Below, in pieces: positions 52,201 to 60,861 of a stretch of 64,000 nt of DNA. The notes under the pieces were generated by a model. That model was given only the letters and a program-made list of their open reading frames with translations. It had not been told where the DNA came from and made no database searches. The translations under genes and the position numbers were made by a program. This DNA comes from Candidatus Peregrinibacteria bacterium. GTDB lineage: Bacteria; Patescibacteriota; Gracilibacteria; UBA1369; LOWO2-01-FULL-3. Position 1 is the first letter of the stretch. Each line of letters starts with the position of its first letter. The stretch is from NCBI GenBank assembly GCA_018654255.1, contig JABILX010000004.1:62001-126000 (forward strand), given 5' to 3'.

Positions 52201-54413
52201 ATTTCCCTGTCTATATCGTCCAACTCTGAATTCGGAGTTAAGAATTCAAAATAATCTCCGTTTCCTTTAAGCAGTTGTTCAAGATCAATAGCATGAAGAT
52301 CTTGAGTCTCTCTACCAATCAACTCAATTTCAATTGCACCCATGAGAGAAACAAACTTCTTGCTGAAAATTTTCCCATATTTCTTTACAACATCTATTTC
52401 TCTGTGTTTGCCAAGATAAGTTCTAGCTAATTTCTTGTAAGCAGTTTGAAGCTTCTTTTCTGGCATTTCTGCCAAGACTTTTCCTTCAAACTCTTTTGAT
52501 ACTTCAAAATACGCCCGCATATCCTTGCTCATGACATCTACTAACTTCAGAGCCTCGTCAAACCCTTCTTTGAAGAATTTTCTGTCATTTGAACTTATTG
52601 AGAAAGACTCCCAAGCAGGGAAATTCCCATTGCGATAATAAGGGTTTGAATTGCTTAAATAGCCTGTTTTTTTACACTTGTCGTAATTGTTTTTTAGGCT
52701 AGATTTGAGCTTTGATAGCGATGATTTTGAAGGCTCTTTATTATAATCAATAGCATCGTCAAATACTTCTAATATCTTTTGCCTATCCTCAACGACATCA
52801 TCCATTATCTCATAAGCTTTGATAAACTTATCAACATCTCCTAGTCTTTCTTCAGCAATTGATATTGCTCCTTCTATACTTTGTGGATCTACTTTTTTCA
52901 TTTTGCTAAGATAATGGTCCCCATTCCAGACAGAAGCTCCTACTGTTTTTGGCAAAGCAGGCGAGTTGTTGTAAGGACGTTTCCCATCAACAACATCAAG
53001 CATGAAAGAAATAGTCTTATTGATATTTACATTCAAAATATCCAAGTAATATCTACCACTTTTATGTTTATTATTTGTGTCAAAATAAGCCTCCTGCAAT
53101 TTAGATTGAGCTTTCCTAGCAGAATCAACTACTCCCAAACATCTTTCCTCTAGCCATTCCCATTCCTTATCGCCTCTTTCGTCTGACTCTTTCCTAGATT
53201 CAATTTTTTCACTTACAGCAGAATCCGAGTATGGAAACTCTTTGCCTCTACCCAATGTAGAAATAGAATCATCCTCTTCATCCAGAGCATACAATAAGTA
53301 ATTCAATTCAGTCGAATATCTAGCCAACAATTCACCATCATCTTCACTCAAACCGCCTTGAGATTCCATTGTTTCATATAAAGCCTCTACACTTGACTTC
53401 AAAAAACCGAGTCTGTCCAAGTTTATTTTGGCTTCTCCTCCTAAAGCATCCAGTAAATAATTCACTTCGGTAGAATATCTAGAAAGTGAATCACTATCAG
53501 ATTTATTCAAACTACCTTGAGATTCCTTTTTTTCATCAAGCGTATCTACCTTTTGTTTCAAAAGGTAAACTCTATCCACTTTTACTTTATCGTAAGAATT
53601 ATCAACATTATCTCCAATCCTATCTCTAAGTTTACTTACAGTCCTGTCATAATCCTCCTGTTGTTGAGGCAGGTTATTGTATGTATAAAGGTTCCTATCA
53701 AGTTTAGACATCTTGTACACACCCGCTTCTTCAAGCTTATACAGAACTGCCCTAAATTCCCTGACAAGCTCTTTGAGTCCACCATAGAACTTTTGTCGCT
53801 CCTCAGGTGTATGTTCAGAGATTTCCACATAATCAGTGATATAAGCGGCAATAGATTTAACAACGGATTCAAACTCATCAATTTCAGCATCAATATTAAC
53901 ATCTAATTCAACAGCTTTTTCTAAGAATAATGCTTTATAGTAACCATAATTATCTAAGATTTTTTCGACTTCAATACCTCTAATATACTTAGCAAATAAA
54001 ATTGTCCAACTAGAATCTATAAGAACCTCCTCAGTAAGTTCATACATCTCTTTATTAGCCAAATAATTCAAACCCTTTTTAAACTCTAAAGTTGCTCTAC
54101 GTACTCTATTCTCGTATGCCATTCTTTCCCCATCAGATAGTTGAGCAAAGGGAGTCTTCCCATCAACAATATCCTTACCAATCTTAACCAGTTTAGCTCT
54201 TGCACCTTTAACGGTTCTAAGCGCCAACATGGCCTCGATTTTTTTTGGGTCTTTGTCGTCCAATTTTTTAGCTTTCTCTTCAATTTCTTGATATTTAGCG
54301 TCAAAATTAGCAACAAATTCCAAAACATAGTCATCCACAAATAAATTCTCAAAAGCGGACAGTTCTTTTTCAGGTATATCTACCTTTAATTCTTCGTTAG
54401 GTTTATCAGACAT
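46293..54413 (-). CDS. Giant 2706-aa membrane-associated protein, unknown function
   Basis: Last and largest gene of the six-gene operon. No family recognised. Residues 1-1330 are charged and helical, with a tandem 48-residue duplication at about 285-385 (RYSTEVNYLLDALGG and RYSTELNYLLYALDE). Residues about 1340-1510 have several hydrophobic stretches (WTSMVMDLPAFVAMGWG, SVLTLGVLKMVGSG). A further hydrophobic patch at about 1960-2010 holds an internal LQGC, which is lipobox-like but far from the N-terminus, and a last helix (LPGWALGLVIASPFKAF) is near 2390. The C-terminal region (2300-2380) is rich in Gly, Lys, Glu and Pro. There is no N-terminal signal peptide. It resembles in size the giant proteins of CPR bacteria, of which few have known roles. 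Confidence 0.75.
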   Translation of the reverse strand: MSDKPNEELKVDIPEKELSAFENLFVDDYVLEFVANFDAKYQEIEEKAKKLDDKDPKKIEAMLALRTVKGARAKLVKIGKDIVDGKTPFAQLSDGERMAYENRVRRATLEFKKGLNYLANKEMYELTEEVLIDSSWTILFAKYIRGIEVEKILDNYGYYKALFLEKAVELDVNIDAEIDEFESVVKSIAAYITDYVEISEHTPEERQKFYGGLKELVREFRAVLYKLEEAGVYKMSKLDRNLYTYNNLPQQQEDYDRTVSKLRDRIGDNVDNSYDKVKVDRVYLLKQKVDTLDEKKESQGSLNKSDSDSLSRYSTEVNYLLDALGGEAKINLDRLGFLKSSVEALYETMESQGGLSEDDGELLARYSTELNYLLYALDEEDDSISTLGRGKEFPYSDSAVSEKIESRKESDERGDKEWEWLEERCLGVVDSARKAQSKLQEAYFDTNNKHKSGRYYLDILNVNINKTISFMLDVVDGKRPYNNSPALPKTVGASVWNGDHYLSKMKKVDPQSIEGAISIAEERLGDVDKFIKAYEIMDDVVEDRQKILEVFDDAIDYNKEPSKSSLSKLKSSLKNNYDKCKKTGYLSNSNPYYRNGNFPAWESFSISSNDRKFFKEGFDEALKLVDVMSKDMRAYFEVSKEFEGKVLAEMPEKKLQTAYKKLARTYLGKHREIDVVKKYGKIFSKKFVSLMGAIEIELIGRETQDLHAIDLEQLLKGNGDYFEFLTPNSELDDIDREMIPIPEHNNYIGKKILLKPALIDLLKRKEDLDEDDKKKLEEFKKAFDQIGVDLINVSLTGDVTEVDPKQPVLLFDKFIKDFKDEGKDINGVFVPYVRYYGKEDEAKVLVLTDAYYLAKKEAHEDPKLHEDSARTIAKIDSVIEHFGLVKYMKIQKVQASLDDRSYVLDYYKGDDHLRNGDKEKAKEFYLAFLEGVKSHRENSQDPTLEFKIEQAKSRLKMFAMDEVAQLHYQLSVLQRSVEMNIDQKKTIWLGEATPTFIKNNIKAYFDETGDANYEAYEISISKFHSHIIKGQIKSQSFALEVASKILSKDNEILSLKDALKETKNLHEMTKEDSVKYMNEVLGFTDTDAAEDLILSGDLSKWVNKFQELDRSALDEKWAEYGKSNPGAAKLLKNVERSEMVSGDDKKRYDEAFGVLDSYMSGEPIHDIARGEKLKGFRMYYASQEFQYNYFEEAGLFEACGVGRGARKEFYKECLTDGSDLHKILVDDRKSGSLSDVTDNAIKQERLSREDKTLTQEEEELISKRVSENYDLTIISRLWREHVVRTVTGVLSRKSTDESLKKKALELIPGVDEKWEAYEDDFEEIDKEFYEFWRMTAQESGEFWTSMVMDLPAFVAMGWGASAAGKGITGLVMRRQAMKELASLTIKKGGSAFTAKAAGFAAETLAFSEMMMLNSALPSGNVHHLWSPTEQIKSWGESVLTLGVLKMVGSGAQKIGATSRYAKAATLPFIPIVDAAALTGTQYLWHSAFEGDHPFDAAAAIRGNLAFSIGIRMGQRMISGKGPSSQDRGIKRFNREQYYEKVMKEYNTAPRESRGKRPSKRQIFKVADYLYEGGVADFGLFKGMEFGKVGELIKWSKARGIDARSWEKIKSLEARKAVLDRLTKLEARAKDIKMEELMDIYSREHGQVIIEMLARNSKAKLSKSVREAAEFIDGLGDFASELFGDLPSTKAKGEMLDFLMSRFHARELMMLEGTNLTAQERMSVLERVRDFEGKVESFDSELMLGETVAELYQSGKAGRLAAKILTVDPNMKVEGRTREVMNYITENSFDAGIVEGMTPKESWNFALESINLDISRDTWRQFEGKDAKLKALESVRSEVDSVLTDPKKTVSKPDFERFMNTAEGRTVLEVLSRRSGVKFEIEYADIVELAKADALTADLFVENLARNHSRMFNRISRQYSRDLIKELGMSKAELRNLFGRAYEGHNGSLQKIFDAFNKTGGGKLAIIAGSSLFLQGCNWVNWTIGISSIGTPVLVGSYVLYRMYRSGRLGSKRSKNLREDLKSISESFVRSNIRDANDALKDSVKPFEQAQINNRADFNKHYKKVRGALGKYSKTLDPNIRKLYKAEAKKYLEKLESAYDFDKTTGRLPKSQTATRRNPGDNTVFDRSDLMIAIESFMDSSDFDISFKSGRGVLDFDLPNFVKENISRGNQALEAPASRFKEFTLAYANLMDAMASSHLPKFADSIPAELITIITEAVNLHGIIDARRIFLKASRSSPNFENNPRQALDQAQTEAFQEFARELMKLDSKMKADNLSLKEDIYVLINRFSRAAEQPSQENTGQDPQNSQIVDHLERPMPLERPRSPEIDRSNFTPTRALNVLSDYFRTNRNKIIGKDKAKKSGRRSGPGESREGGKPGKSGEPGVLRKAAAKGFDKVAGLPGWALGLVIASPFKAFGGYVYFKLRARCYDEGECGTLVIDDGPNPDENIGYWDYVVWHDTTYKSPAEQAKKALEAAATAPLTPTGAHDESTEKAIKDDEKTADEEANPEKDSELTGAETGYEEPTVSDGETLGSWYKGDIEKNYLETKEYLDKITTNYSELFSHEFIKKLRASSTGLDAALTEKSSKSMEERLKKIDTFEKAWSKVPVRFKSERHGKFPNLVSDGELVLSPRWLHTAQKNSPSIYNNYAKKVHCLAALAIKLEVAGDKVQFLKEYWKGEHNDDGKGTRKHLDKVLLELESEIIEKLEL

Positions 54414-54431
54414 TTTAATATTTGTTATTTA

Positions 54432-54797
54432 TTATTTTTGTAATTGTTTCTTCAACTCCTCCAAATCTACCTTTTGTTTCAAAGCAGACATTGAAGAAGA
54501 AGATTTAGATTTTGTATCTTCTTTAACCATTTTATTTTCAAACCTATCCATCTCATGCATATATTCATCAGGGTCATTTTCAAGTCTATCCAAAATGTAC
54601 TCATATTTACTAACCAAATCTGTTTTCTTTCTATCCAAACCCCCAACTGCGTCATGTTCTTTGTCCAAAGTCATGAAAATCTCAACCTTTTGACTCTTAA
54701 TCATCCCTGGAAGCATATTTTTGATCAATGTTTTATAGAATCCAGGTAGTGTGGAATTTTTTAGTAAAGCTATAATGACAGCATCTATTTTTTCCAT
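54432..54797 (-). CDS. Unknown 121-aa helical protein of the giant operon
   Basis: No family recognised. A short hydrophobic start (AVIIALLKNSTLPGFYKTL) is followed by charged helices and a Ser/Lys-rich tail. It starts 3 bp after the 330-aa gene's stop and ends 18 bp before the giant gene, so it is co-transcribed. It could be an accessory or chaperone for the giant protein, but this is a guess. Confidence 0.65.
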   Translation of the reverse strand: MEKIDAVIIALLKNSTLPGFYKTLIKNMLPGMIKSQKVEIFMTLDKEHDAVGGLDRKKTDLVSKYEYILDRLENDPDEYMHEMDRFENKMVKEDTKSKSSSSMSALKQKVDLEELKKQLQK

Positions 54798-54800
54798 ATA

Positions 54801-55793
54801 TTAGGTTAAAACTTTAGATAAATTTTCAAAATCACTAGGATTAATCAACAATATTAGTTGAGCTAATTCTTCATTCGTAGGTTTTCTTTCGGTAGAAATT
54901 GCTTTGTTCATAATAATAACTGCCTTTTGCACGTTATCTCTCGACGTAGAAGTAAGTATTTTATCAAAAGTACCAACGACACCATCTAAGGCAGCTCCTC
55001 CCAGGTTTGGAGAGGACAATTTGTTAACTGATCCTATTAATTTTGTTCGATCTACATTTAAATTATTCAGAATTGAATTTAATTTCATCCCAGTTTTTAA
55101 GCCACCAAGCATGCCTCCAGACCCTAAATCAATCGTAAATAAACTCTTCAACTTATCTACGTTCAACGCATTCGAAATATCACCTTTTTTAGTAACTGCT
55201 TCAAGATTATCAAAGTGCTTAGCAAGAGCAGCAGCATCCATACCGTGTTTACTACAATGCAAATTTAAGTTCTTGAGTAATTTGAAACCAAATCCAGCAA
55301 CCATTAACTTCTGATCCAAATCAACCGATTTTGGCACCTTTCCCTCTTGAGTAAGAAGTGTCAAGACAGTGCCTACATTGCTCTCTTCATTGTCATTTAA
55401 TTCATCTTTAAAGGTCGAAACCCCCAAACCAACAAACATATCAACAGATTCTTCCTGAGGTTTATCAAGTTTAGTATTCCCAACAAGATCTTCCTTTACA
55501 GCTTTCGCTATTTCTTCTTGGTCAGCATCTTTTAGGAAAGATTCAACGTCGGCCTTTGCTTCTTTTTCAACCTTTTCTTCCTCAACTCTAATTCCAGTAT
55601 GCTCAGAAAACAATTGATTAATAAACATAAAAACTCTATTTCTTAGTTTTGTGCCTTTTGGAGCCTTTATAGCTTTATCCCAAGCACCTTTAAACCTGTC
55701 AGATATGCCGGTTACACTCTGAAGGAAGGACTTTTTTTCAGTTTTTACGTTAGGTTTTATTCCTGGTCTTTCTTTTTTGCTTTTAGGCGACAT
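54801..55793 (-). CDS. Unknown 330-aa protein of the giant operon
   Basis: No family recognised. N-terminus basic and Pro-rich (SPKSKKERPGIKPNVK), middle acidic and helical. A Gly-rich segment near residue 220-235 (TIDLGSGGMLGGLKTGMK) and a helical C-terminus (NVQKAVIIMNKAIS) follow. No signal peptide or membrane helix. Its start overlaps the end of the 86-aa gene by 11 bp, which shows tight coupling. Confidence 0.68.
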   Translation of the reverse strand: MSPKSKKERPGIKPNVKTEKKSFLQSVTGISDRFKGAWDKAIKAPKGTKLRNRVFMFINQLFSEHTGIRVEEEKVEKEAKADVESFLKDADQEEIAKAVKEDLVGNTKLDKPQEESVDMFVGLGVSTFKDELNDNEESNVGTVLTLLTQEGKVPKSVDLDQKLMVAGFGFKLLKNLNLHCSKHGMDAAALAKHFDNLEAVTKKGDISNALNVDKLKSLFTIDLGSGGMLGGLKTGMKLNSILNNLNVDRTKLIGSVNKLSSPNLGGAALDGVVGTFDKILTSTSRDNVQKAVIIMNKAISTERKPTNEELAQLILLINPSDFENLSKVLT

Positions 55794-56043
55794 TTTGTAA
55801 TGTTTTTAATGTTTCTTTTATAAGGTCTTTACTGTGCGGACTGTATGTCAGGGCTATACTAATATATATATTCTCAACTTTTCTTTTTGCATCCTTGAAC
55901 TTTCTTATTACTACCTCTAGTTTATCTTCAGGCATTGAGTCTGATTTTTCAATCCATTTATCTCTGTAATCCTTTTCAAGGAAATCACATTCTTCGATGA
56001 TTTTTTTAAAGTCTGACTGTCTGTTAGTATGTTTTTTTGTCAT
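55783..56043 (-). CDS. Unknown 86-aa helical protein of the giant operon
   Basis: No family recognised. Short, soluble, charged and helical (FKKIIEECDFLEKDYRDKW, LEVVIRKFKDAKRKVENIY). It overlaps the next gene by 11 bp and follows the 374-aa gene by 10 bp. Position and composition suggest a small partner protein, but nothing more can be said. Confidence 0.62.
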   Translation of the reverse strand: MTKKHTNRQSDFKKIIEECDFLEKDYRDKWIEKSDSMPEDKLEVVIRKFKDAKRKVENIYISIALTYSPHSKDLIKETLKTLQNVA

Positions 56044-56053
56044 CTAGTAAGTG

Positions 56054-57178
56054 TTAGTGGTCGAAACTGACATCATCATCATAGGTTCCACCTTCCTCAA
56101 CTTTTATTGGTCCATCTGAGTCATCATCGGTCGAAGAATCCGAACCAGTTTCGTCATCGTGGGAAACAGATTCCTCTTGGTTTGGTATATGTACATTGTT
56201 AACCCAATCTTGATGATCATCTTCATAAGCAGCTTTTTTCTTTTCCATATTTCCAATTTTTTTGTCCGCATCTTTGACCACAGCTTCAGCTTCAGCTTTT
56301 TCAACCACATATTCATTTCTTGTTGCCAAAGAACCCGGATTAGCTTTTAAGTCATCTTCACCATCAAAAGTGTCATTCATTTTTTTGATCAGAGCATTCT
56401 TTTTATTAACCCTCTGCTGAGCAGTTTTTTTGCGGTTCTTTTGTTTTTCAATCTTGTCATCAATCTCTTCTATTATTAAGTTCATCAACATCTCGTGGCT
56501 GTCTCGATTTTTTCTCAACTGATCAATGTTTGTTTGTCTAGTCGCCATTTTTCGCTCCAACACCTCAAGCATTTTATCTGCTGGCATTGAAAGGCCAAAA
56601 GTATACAATGATCCCAAATTTGTCTCTCCATACTGATTTTCAGCGCCTTTCGAACGCTTTCTATCTGCTTTTAAGAGGGCCGCCCTCAATTTTTCGACCT
56701 TCTTGTTCTTTTTGTCCCACATAGTACCCCAACCCTTAGTATAAGAATCTCTTTCTTTTATAGCTGCATTAAGTTGGCCCTCTTTCACCCCACGAACGAT
56801 ATCTCCAACATTTTCCATCTCCAATCCCTGGGACTTCTTTTCTTTTAAATCATTGTAAATTTCGACCAAATTCGAATCCTTGCTCTCAGCGCAAGTAAGT
56901 TCTCGTTGATACATTTTCATACAATAGTAATGATACGCATATTTGCCTTTCTCTTGCATAGCAACCTCAGCGCCCTCATAAGAAGGGGGGTTGAAATCGT
57001 ATTTTGCACGCTTGAACAAATGGTCTAACTTCCCTCCAAGGTACTCAGCCCCCTTTTTTAATTCATGCCCTCCCTCTCTCATCATCAAAAGCATGTCATT
57101 AACAACATCAGTCATCATACCGACTGCTTCAACCAAGCCTTCTACTAATTTTTCTGCTGTTTTGACTAGATCAGACAT
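56054..57178 (-). CDS. Unknown 374-aa coiled-coil protein with acidic tail
   Basis: No family recognised. The first about 40 residues are amphipathic (LVEAVGMMTDVVNDMLLMMR). Residues about 90-320 are heptad-rich coils (IDDKIEKQKNRKKTAQQRVN, then VKDADKKIGNMEKKKAAYED). The last about 35 residues are Asp/Ser/Glu-rich. The order suggests a membrane-near coiled-coil scaffold, by inference. It begins 25 bp after the 1161-aa gene. Confidence 0.68.
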   Translation of the reverse strand: MSDLVKTAEKLVEGLVEAVGMMTDVVNDMLLMMREGGHELKKGAEYLGGKLDHLFKRAKYDFNPPSYEGAEVAMQEKGKYAYHYYCMKMYQRELTCAESKDSNLVEIYNDLKEKKSQGLEMENVGDIVRGVKEGQLNAAIKERDSYTKGWGTMWDKKNKKVEKLRAALLKADRKRSKGAENQYGETNLGSLYTFGLSMPADKMLEVLERKMATRQTNIDQLRKNRDSHEMLMNLIIEEIDDKIEKQKNRKKTAQQRVNKKNALIKKMNDTFDGEDDLKANPGSLATRNEYVVEKAEAEAVVKDADKKIGNMEKKKAAYEDDHQDWVNNVHIPNQEESVSHDDETGSDSSTDDDSDGPIKVEEGGTYDDDVSFDH

Positions 57179-57203
57179 TATTTACTAAATATTATTTATT
57201 TAT

Positions 57204-60200
57204 TTACGGCATCCACCTATGGTGGGGTCTATTTATTCTATACCAATCTTTTATATCCTTCCAGGTACCACCCTCACGTAAAAATCTGTCATCACCAAAA
57301 ATTTTCGCTCTAAATCGTTCAGCATATGCTGGTATTTGAGTTATTTGTTGAGAACGTTTTTTGGTACCATAATTCAAAGCTAGTGCATCCATGTACACGG
57401 GTCTTTCTTCATTAGGTAACAAAACATCAGGTGAATGAGTTTCAGCCAACGCATCAATATCTACATCTGATTTGAATCCAAAGTATTCAGCTGCAAAAAC
57501 ATTTACTTCTGCCCAATCAAGACCACCCCCACTAGTAGTACTTAAATCGGTCCTTAAATCAGAAATAACTTTTTGGTATGATTTGAACAATTTATCCTCA
57601 AGTTCAGTTCTACCGTTTTCACTTTCAGAAAGCTCCGCCATGCTCAATTTCTCTCTTGTATCCTCAACATCAATAGGTGCATCACTCTTACCACGCCACT
57701 CATCTGCAAAAAGTTTAATGTCAAACAGACCAGGCCAATCAGGAATATTCTCTGATGATCTACCCTCTTTTAATAGACTCCTTGATTGATCGATAACTTC
57801 ATCTTCCACATATTGGAAGTAGCGAGCTCTTAAATTTGAATACTTCTTTTGATCTTCGGTTGAATATTCGTCCAATTTTGACTCATCAAGATGAGACGTA
57901 AAGTAATAAAAGGTTCCAAGCAACTTCCCTGCGACATTGTGCAGATTCTCAGACCAATCAGAACCCTTCAAATCAAGTTCTGAAAGCATGTGAGTTTCAA
58001 ATCTATTTGTCGCATACGCATATTCCTCACTTTGTGTGCCAGCAGACCTCAGTGGTTGAATAACTTTCATTAGATATTCATTTCTCTCCCAATGGCTACG
58101 GTTCTTAGGTTCTGCCTTTCTAATCACAGTTTCATAAAGGCCATCCATCTCATCGAGGGTCTTTTGAATATTTAATCTTGCATCATTCACTCCACCTAGA
58201 GTGTCAGCTTTCTCCATCTCCCACATAAGTTTGTACTTCAAAGCTTGTTTCTTACTATCTATCAACATGGCTGTGAAATATTCAGGAACTGTTCCATTAA
58301 CACAGTCACCATCTACACCCGCGGCGATATCGCTAATTTTTGCATCAGTTACCCAAGTGCCAAGTTCCTTGAAGAAATACAAGACATGACCTTCAGGCAT
58401 ATCAGGCACGTAGTCCTTCATCTTATCAAACACTTTAAATGGACTATTTTTTCTTCGGTCAAGTGACTCAACGTATTCTTTTCGGAAAGTAAGGCTTCTA
58501 ACCAAGGCCTTCTCTTCATCCTTATCAACAATATAGAATCTGTCATTAGCACCATCAAAGCCAACTTTTAACTTCCGCTCACCAGGGAAGTGCAGAATAA
58601 AATGTTCATCACTATCTTGTATATCCTCAAATCGAACCTCACCATTATTCTGGAAAACACGAAGTGCGGTGAAATCATCGTTTCCACCTTTGCCATTTTG
58701 GTTAATAACCTTATTAATGACCAATGGTGCGTGTTCATAATCAAGAGCCATTATCTCATCGATAACAATTACAGATTTAGAACCGTCAGAAGTCATAATT
58801 GCCTTCCTTCCATCAGGGGTAAATTCGACTAGTACAGAGATTGTAGTAGGATCAATTTTGAACTTCTCAACATATGAAGTAAGAATAGTTCCTGACCATA
58901 TGCCCAAATGTTCATCCCATGTAATACCAAGTTTCTTGTCCGCAGTCGTGACAGATCTAAGCATCTTATTCGCACGCTTATTGATTGCCTCAACGACATC
59001 TCTCCTGCACAGAGAATCCTTGTCGCCAAGCTTATATTTACCTACAGAGGTTGCTCCCTTCCCATCATCAGGCGGCAAATAAAATTCATATTCACGACCA
59101 GTAGGAGTTTCATTAATTCGAATAGAAACCGGATATCCTCTAACTGTAGCATTTAACAAAGCCTGAGCAGGGGCAGCATTTGGAATTATCATTCCATCAA
59201 TATCTTTGAAAACTCCAGTTGGCCCAGTAAGATCTAACCTTGCCTTGTGAAGTAATTTTGATGTCCAGAATTGCTCCTTGTAATTAGGAGTAAAAGCAGA
59301 AAGCTGATAAACCAAATCGTGTATTGTATAGTCCTGACTTTTTTCAGATAAGAATTTTTCTTCAAATGTTACTCCCTCAGTTGGATAAACGTTCTCTTCA
59401 TACATTCTTTTTAAACCTTGAACAGATTTGAAAAGTTGTTCGGAAGTTTTTACATACAGTTTTTCCATGGCCGAAAAAGGAGCTTTTTTACCAGGAAATG
59501 GTCTAGCATTAACCACATCTGCAGGCAAGAATCCAGAAAATGCTGGATTATCAAGATGAATTATTTGAGAAGCCGATGCTTGAGGGTCATAAAATGAGCT
59601 AGTAGGAGTTATCGAACCAAATATTTCTTTAACAGGTGCATTAGCAAGACTTGCCATCAAACCAACTTCAATTCCTTTTTCATAAGCACTCGGATTCCTA
59701 CTCAATAATGAATCTAGGTTTTCAAATGCAGTTCCTTTAATATCCGCATTTACACCTTTCCCTTTCAATTCCTTCAAATATTCCGGCGCAAAAATTGATA
59801 AACCACAGTACAAAGCACCGCCATACAACGCAAACTTCTTTAAAGACTTAGCTCCTTCAGAAGAACTGGCAGCAAAATTCTTATAAACTTTATAAAACAG
59901 CCAGCCTGCTAAAGCGTATTTTGCAATTTCAGGATAGTCTCTTTGCTCGACAGCATCCATCATCTTCCCACCAATCTCTTGGACCTTGTCAGTGGCGGTA
60001 ACAAAAACACCATCTCTATCGGATTCACGCATATTCTCGTCAATTAAACCATGAGAATCACGTGATTGCCGAAGCAAATCTTTGACAGTCGAGAGGTAGG
60101 TGTAAGCAATCAAAAACATCTGTCCACCACGACCTCCCTTCCCAGAGTCTTCCGCAATCTTATTAAGCTTACCATCTGGAAATTGATACAAGCTCCTCAA

Positions 60201-60689
60201 ATCATTACGTTCCTTATTCTTCCAAATTTCAGGATCATAAGCATAGGAGAGGTGACCTTTTAACCAATTGGCTTCTGTATTTGTCAGGAAACCAAGTTGA
60301 TTTTGGAGAACGTCCATTGTATGAGTAAGTTGTTTTTCAGATTGATGTTCCAAACTTTCTGGGTCGATATCATACTCTCTTCTTTTTCTACTCAATTCCA
60401 AAAGGTCTAATCTTTTTAATCTCTGAATTTTCCTGTCAATTTTATCTTTGAAAATATCTCTTTCAGTTTGTCCTTTTTTTGTTGCTAATTCAGCTTTTGT
60501 TCGTCCTCTAACTTCAGCTCTTTTAACTTCTGCTTCAGGCGCTGTCTCGGGCTCTGCAGGAGCCACAGGCTCAGGATCTTCAGCCGCAGGCGCAGGTACA
60601 TCAGGATCAGGTGGTGGTGCAAAATTGCACAAACGTGATTCTTTGAACAAGCTTTGTGAAAGAATCGAGTTTAAATATTTTTTGAACAT
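57204..60689 (-). CDS. Large 1161-aa protein of the giant operon with Pro/Ala-rich N-terminus and two hydrophobic segments
   Basis: First gene of the operon. No family recognised. A Pro/Ala/Glu-rich linker at residues 25-60 (PPPDPDVPAPAAEDPEPVAP) follows a short basic start. Two adjacent hydrophobic segments near 260-275 and 285-305 (YALAGWLFYKVYKN, FALYGGALYCGLSIF) could insert in the membrane. The long remainder is a mix of beta- and alpha-rich domains (residues about 480-900), ending PHHRWMP. No catalytic motif found. A perfect promoter lies 50 bp upstream. It may be the membrane base for the cluster, but that is inference. Confidence 0.72.
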   Translation of the reverse strand: MFKKYLNSILSQSLFKESRLCNFAPPPDPDVPAPAAEDPEPVAPAEPETAPEAEVKRAEVRGRTKAELATKKGQTERDIFKDKIDRKIQRLKRLDLLELSRKRREYDIDPESLEHQSEKQLTHTMDVLQNQLGFLTNTEANWLKGHLSYAYDPEIWKNKERNDLRSLYQFPDGKLNKIAEDSGKGGRGGQMFLIAYTYLSTVKDLLRQSRDSHGLIDENMRESDRDGVFVTATDKVQEIGGKMMDAVEQRDYPEIAKYALAGWLFYKVYKNFAASSSEGAKSLKKFALYGGALYCGLSIFAPEYLKELKGKGVNADIKGTAFENLDSLLSRNPSAYEKGIEVGLMASLANAPVKEIFGSITPTSSFYDPQASASQIIHLDNPAFSGFLPADVVNARPFPGKKAPFSAMEKLYVKTSEQLFKSVQGLKRMYEENVYPTEGVTFEEKFLSEKSQDYTIHDLVYQLSAFTPNYKEQFWTSKLLHKARLDLTGPTGVFKDIDGMIIPNAAPAQALLNATVRGYPVSIRINETPTGREYEFYLPPDDGKGATSVGKYKLGDKDSLCRRDVVEAINKRANKMLRSVTTADKKLGITWDEHLGIWSGTILTSYVEKFKIDPTTISVLVEFTPDGRKAIMTSDGSKSVIVIDEIMALDYEHAPLVINKVINQNGKGGNDDFTALRVFQNNGEVRFEDIQDSDEHFILHFPGERKLKVGFDGANDRFYIVDKDEEKALVRSLTFRKEYVESLDRRKNSPFKVFDKMKDYVPDMPEGHVLYFFKELGTWVTDAKISDIAAGVDGDCVNGTVPEYFTAMLIDSKKQALKYKLMWEMEKADTLGGVNDARLNIQKTLDEMDGLYETVIRKAEPKNRSHWERNEYLMKVIQPLRSAGTQSEEYAYATNRFETHMLSELDLKGSDWSENLHNVAGKLLGTFYYFTSHLDESKLDEYSTEDQKKYSNLRARYFQYVEDEVIDQSRSLLKEGRSSENIPDWPGLFDIKLFADEWRGKSDAPIDVEDTREKLSMAELSESENGRTELEDKLFKSYQKVISDLRTDLSTTSGGGLDWAEVNVFAAEYFGFKSDVDIDALAETHSPDVLLPNEERPVYMDALALNYGTKKRSQQITQIPAYAERFRAKIFGDDRFLREGGTWKDIKDWYRINRPHHRWMP

Positions 60690-60738
60690 ATTTTTTTGTT
60701 TATATTTTTGTTTAGAAATATTTTTAAATCATCAAGAA

Positions 60739-60767
60739 ATTATACCAAATTTCCGAACTTTTTTCAA
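60739..60767 (-). promoter_or_regulatory. Promoter of the giant operon
   Basis: On the minus strand TTGAAA (60767-60762), 17 bp and a perfect TATAAT (60744-60739), 50 bp before the start codon at 60689. No terminator is evident inside the operon. Confidence 0.85.
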
Positions 60768-60861
60768 TACTATTGCGTAAAAAAAACTCACCTGTTAGGA
60801 TTTGGGGCGAAAACCGCCAGAATCTCGACCACAGTTTTACAAAAAAATTAACTAAAATATC

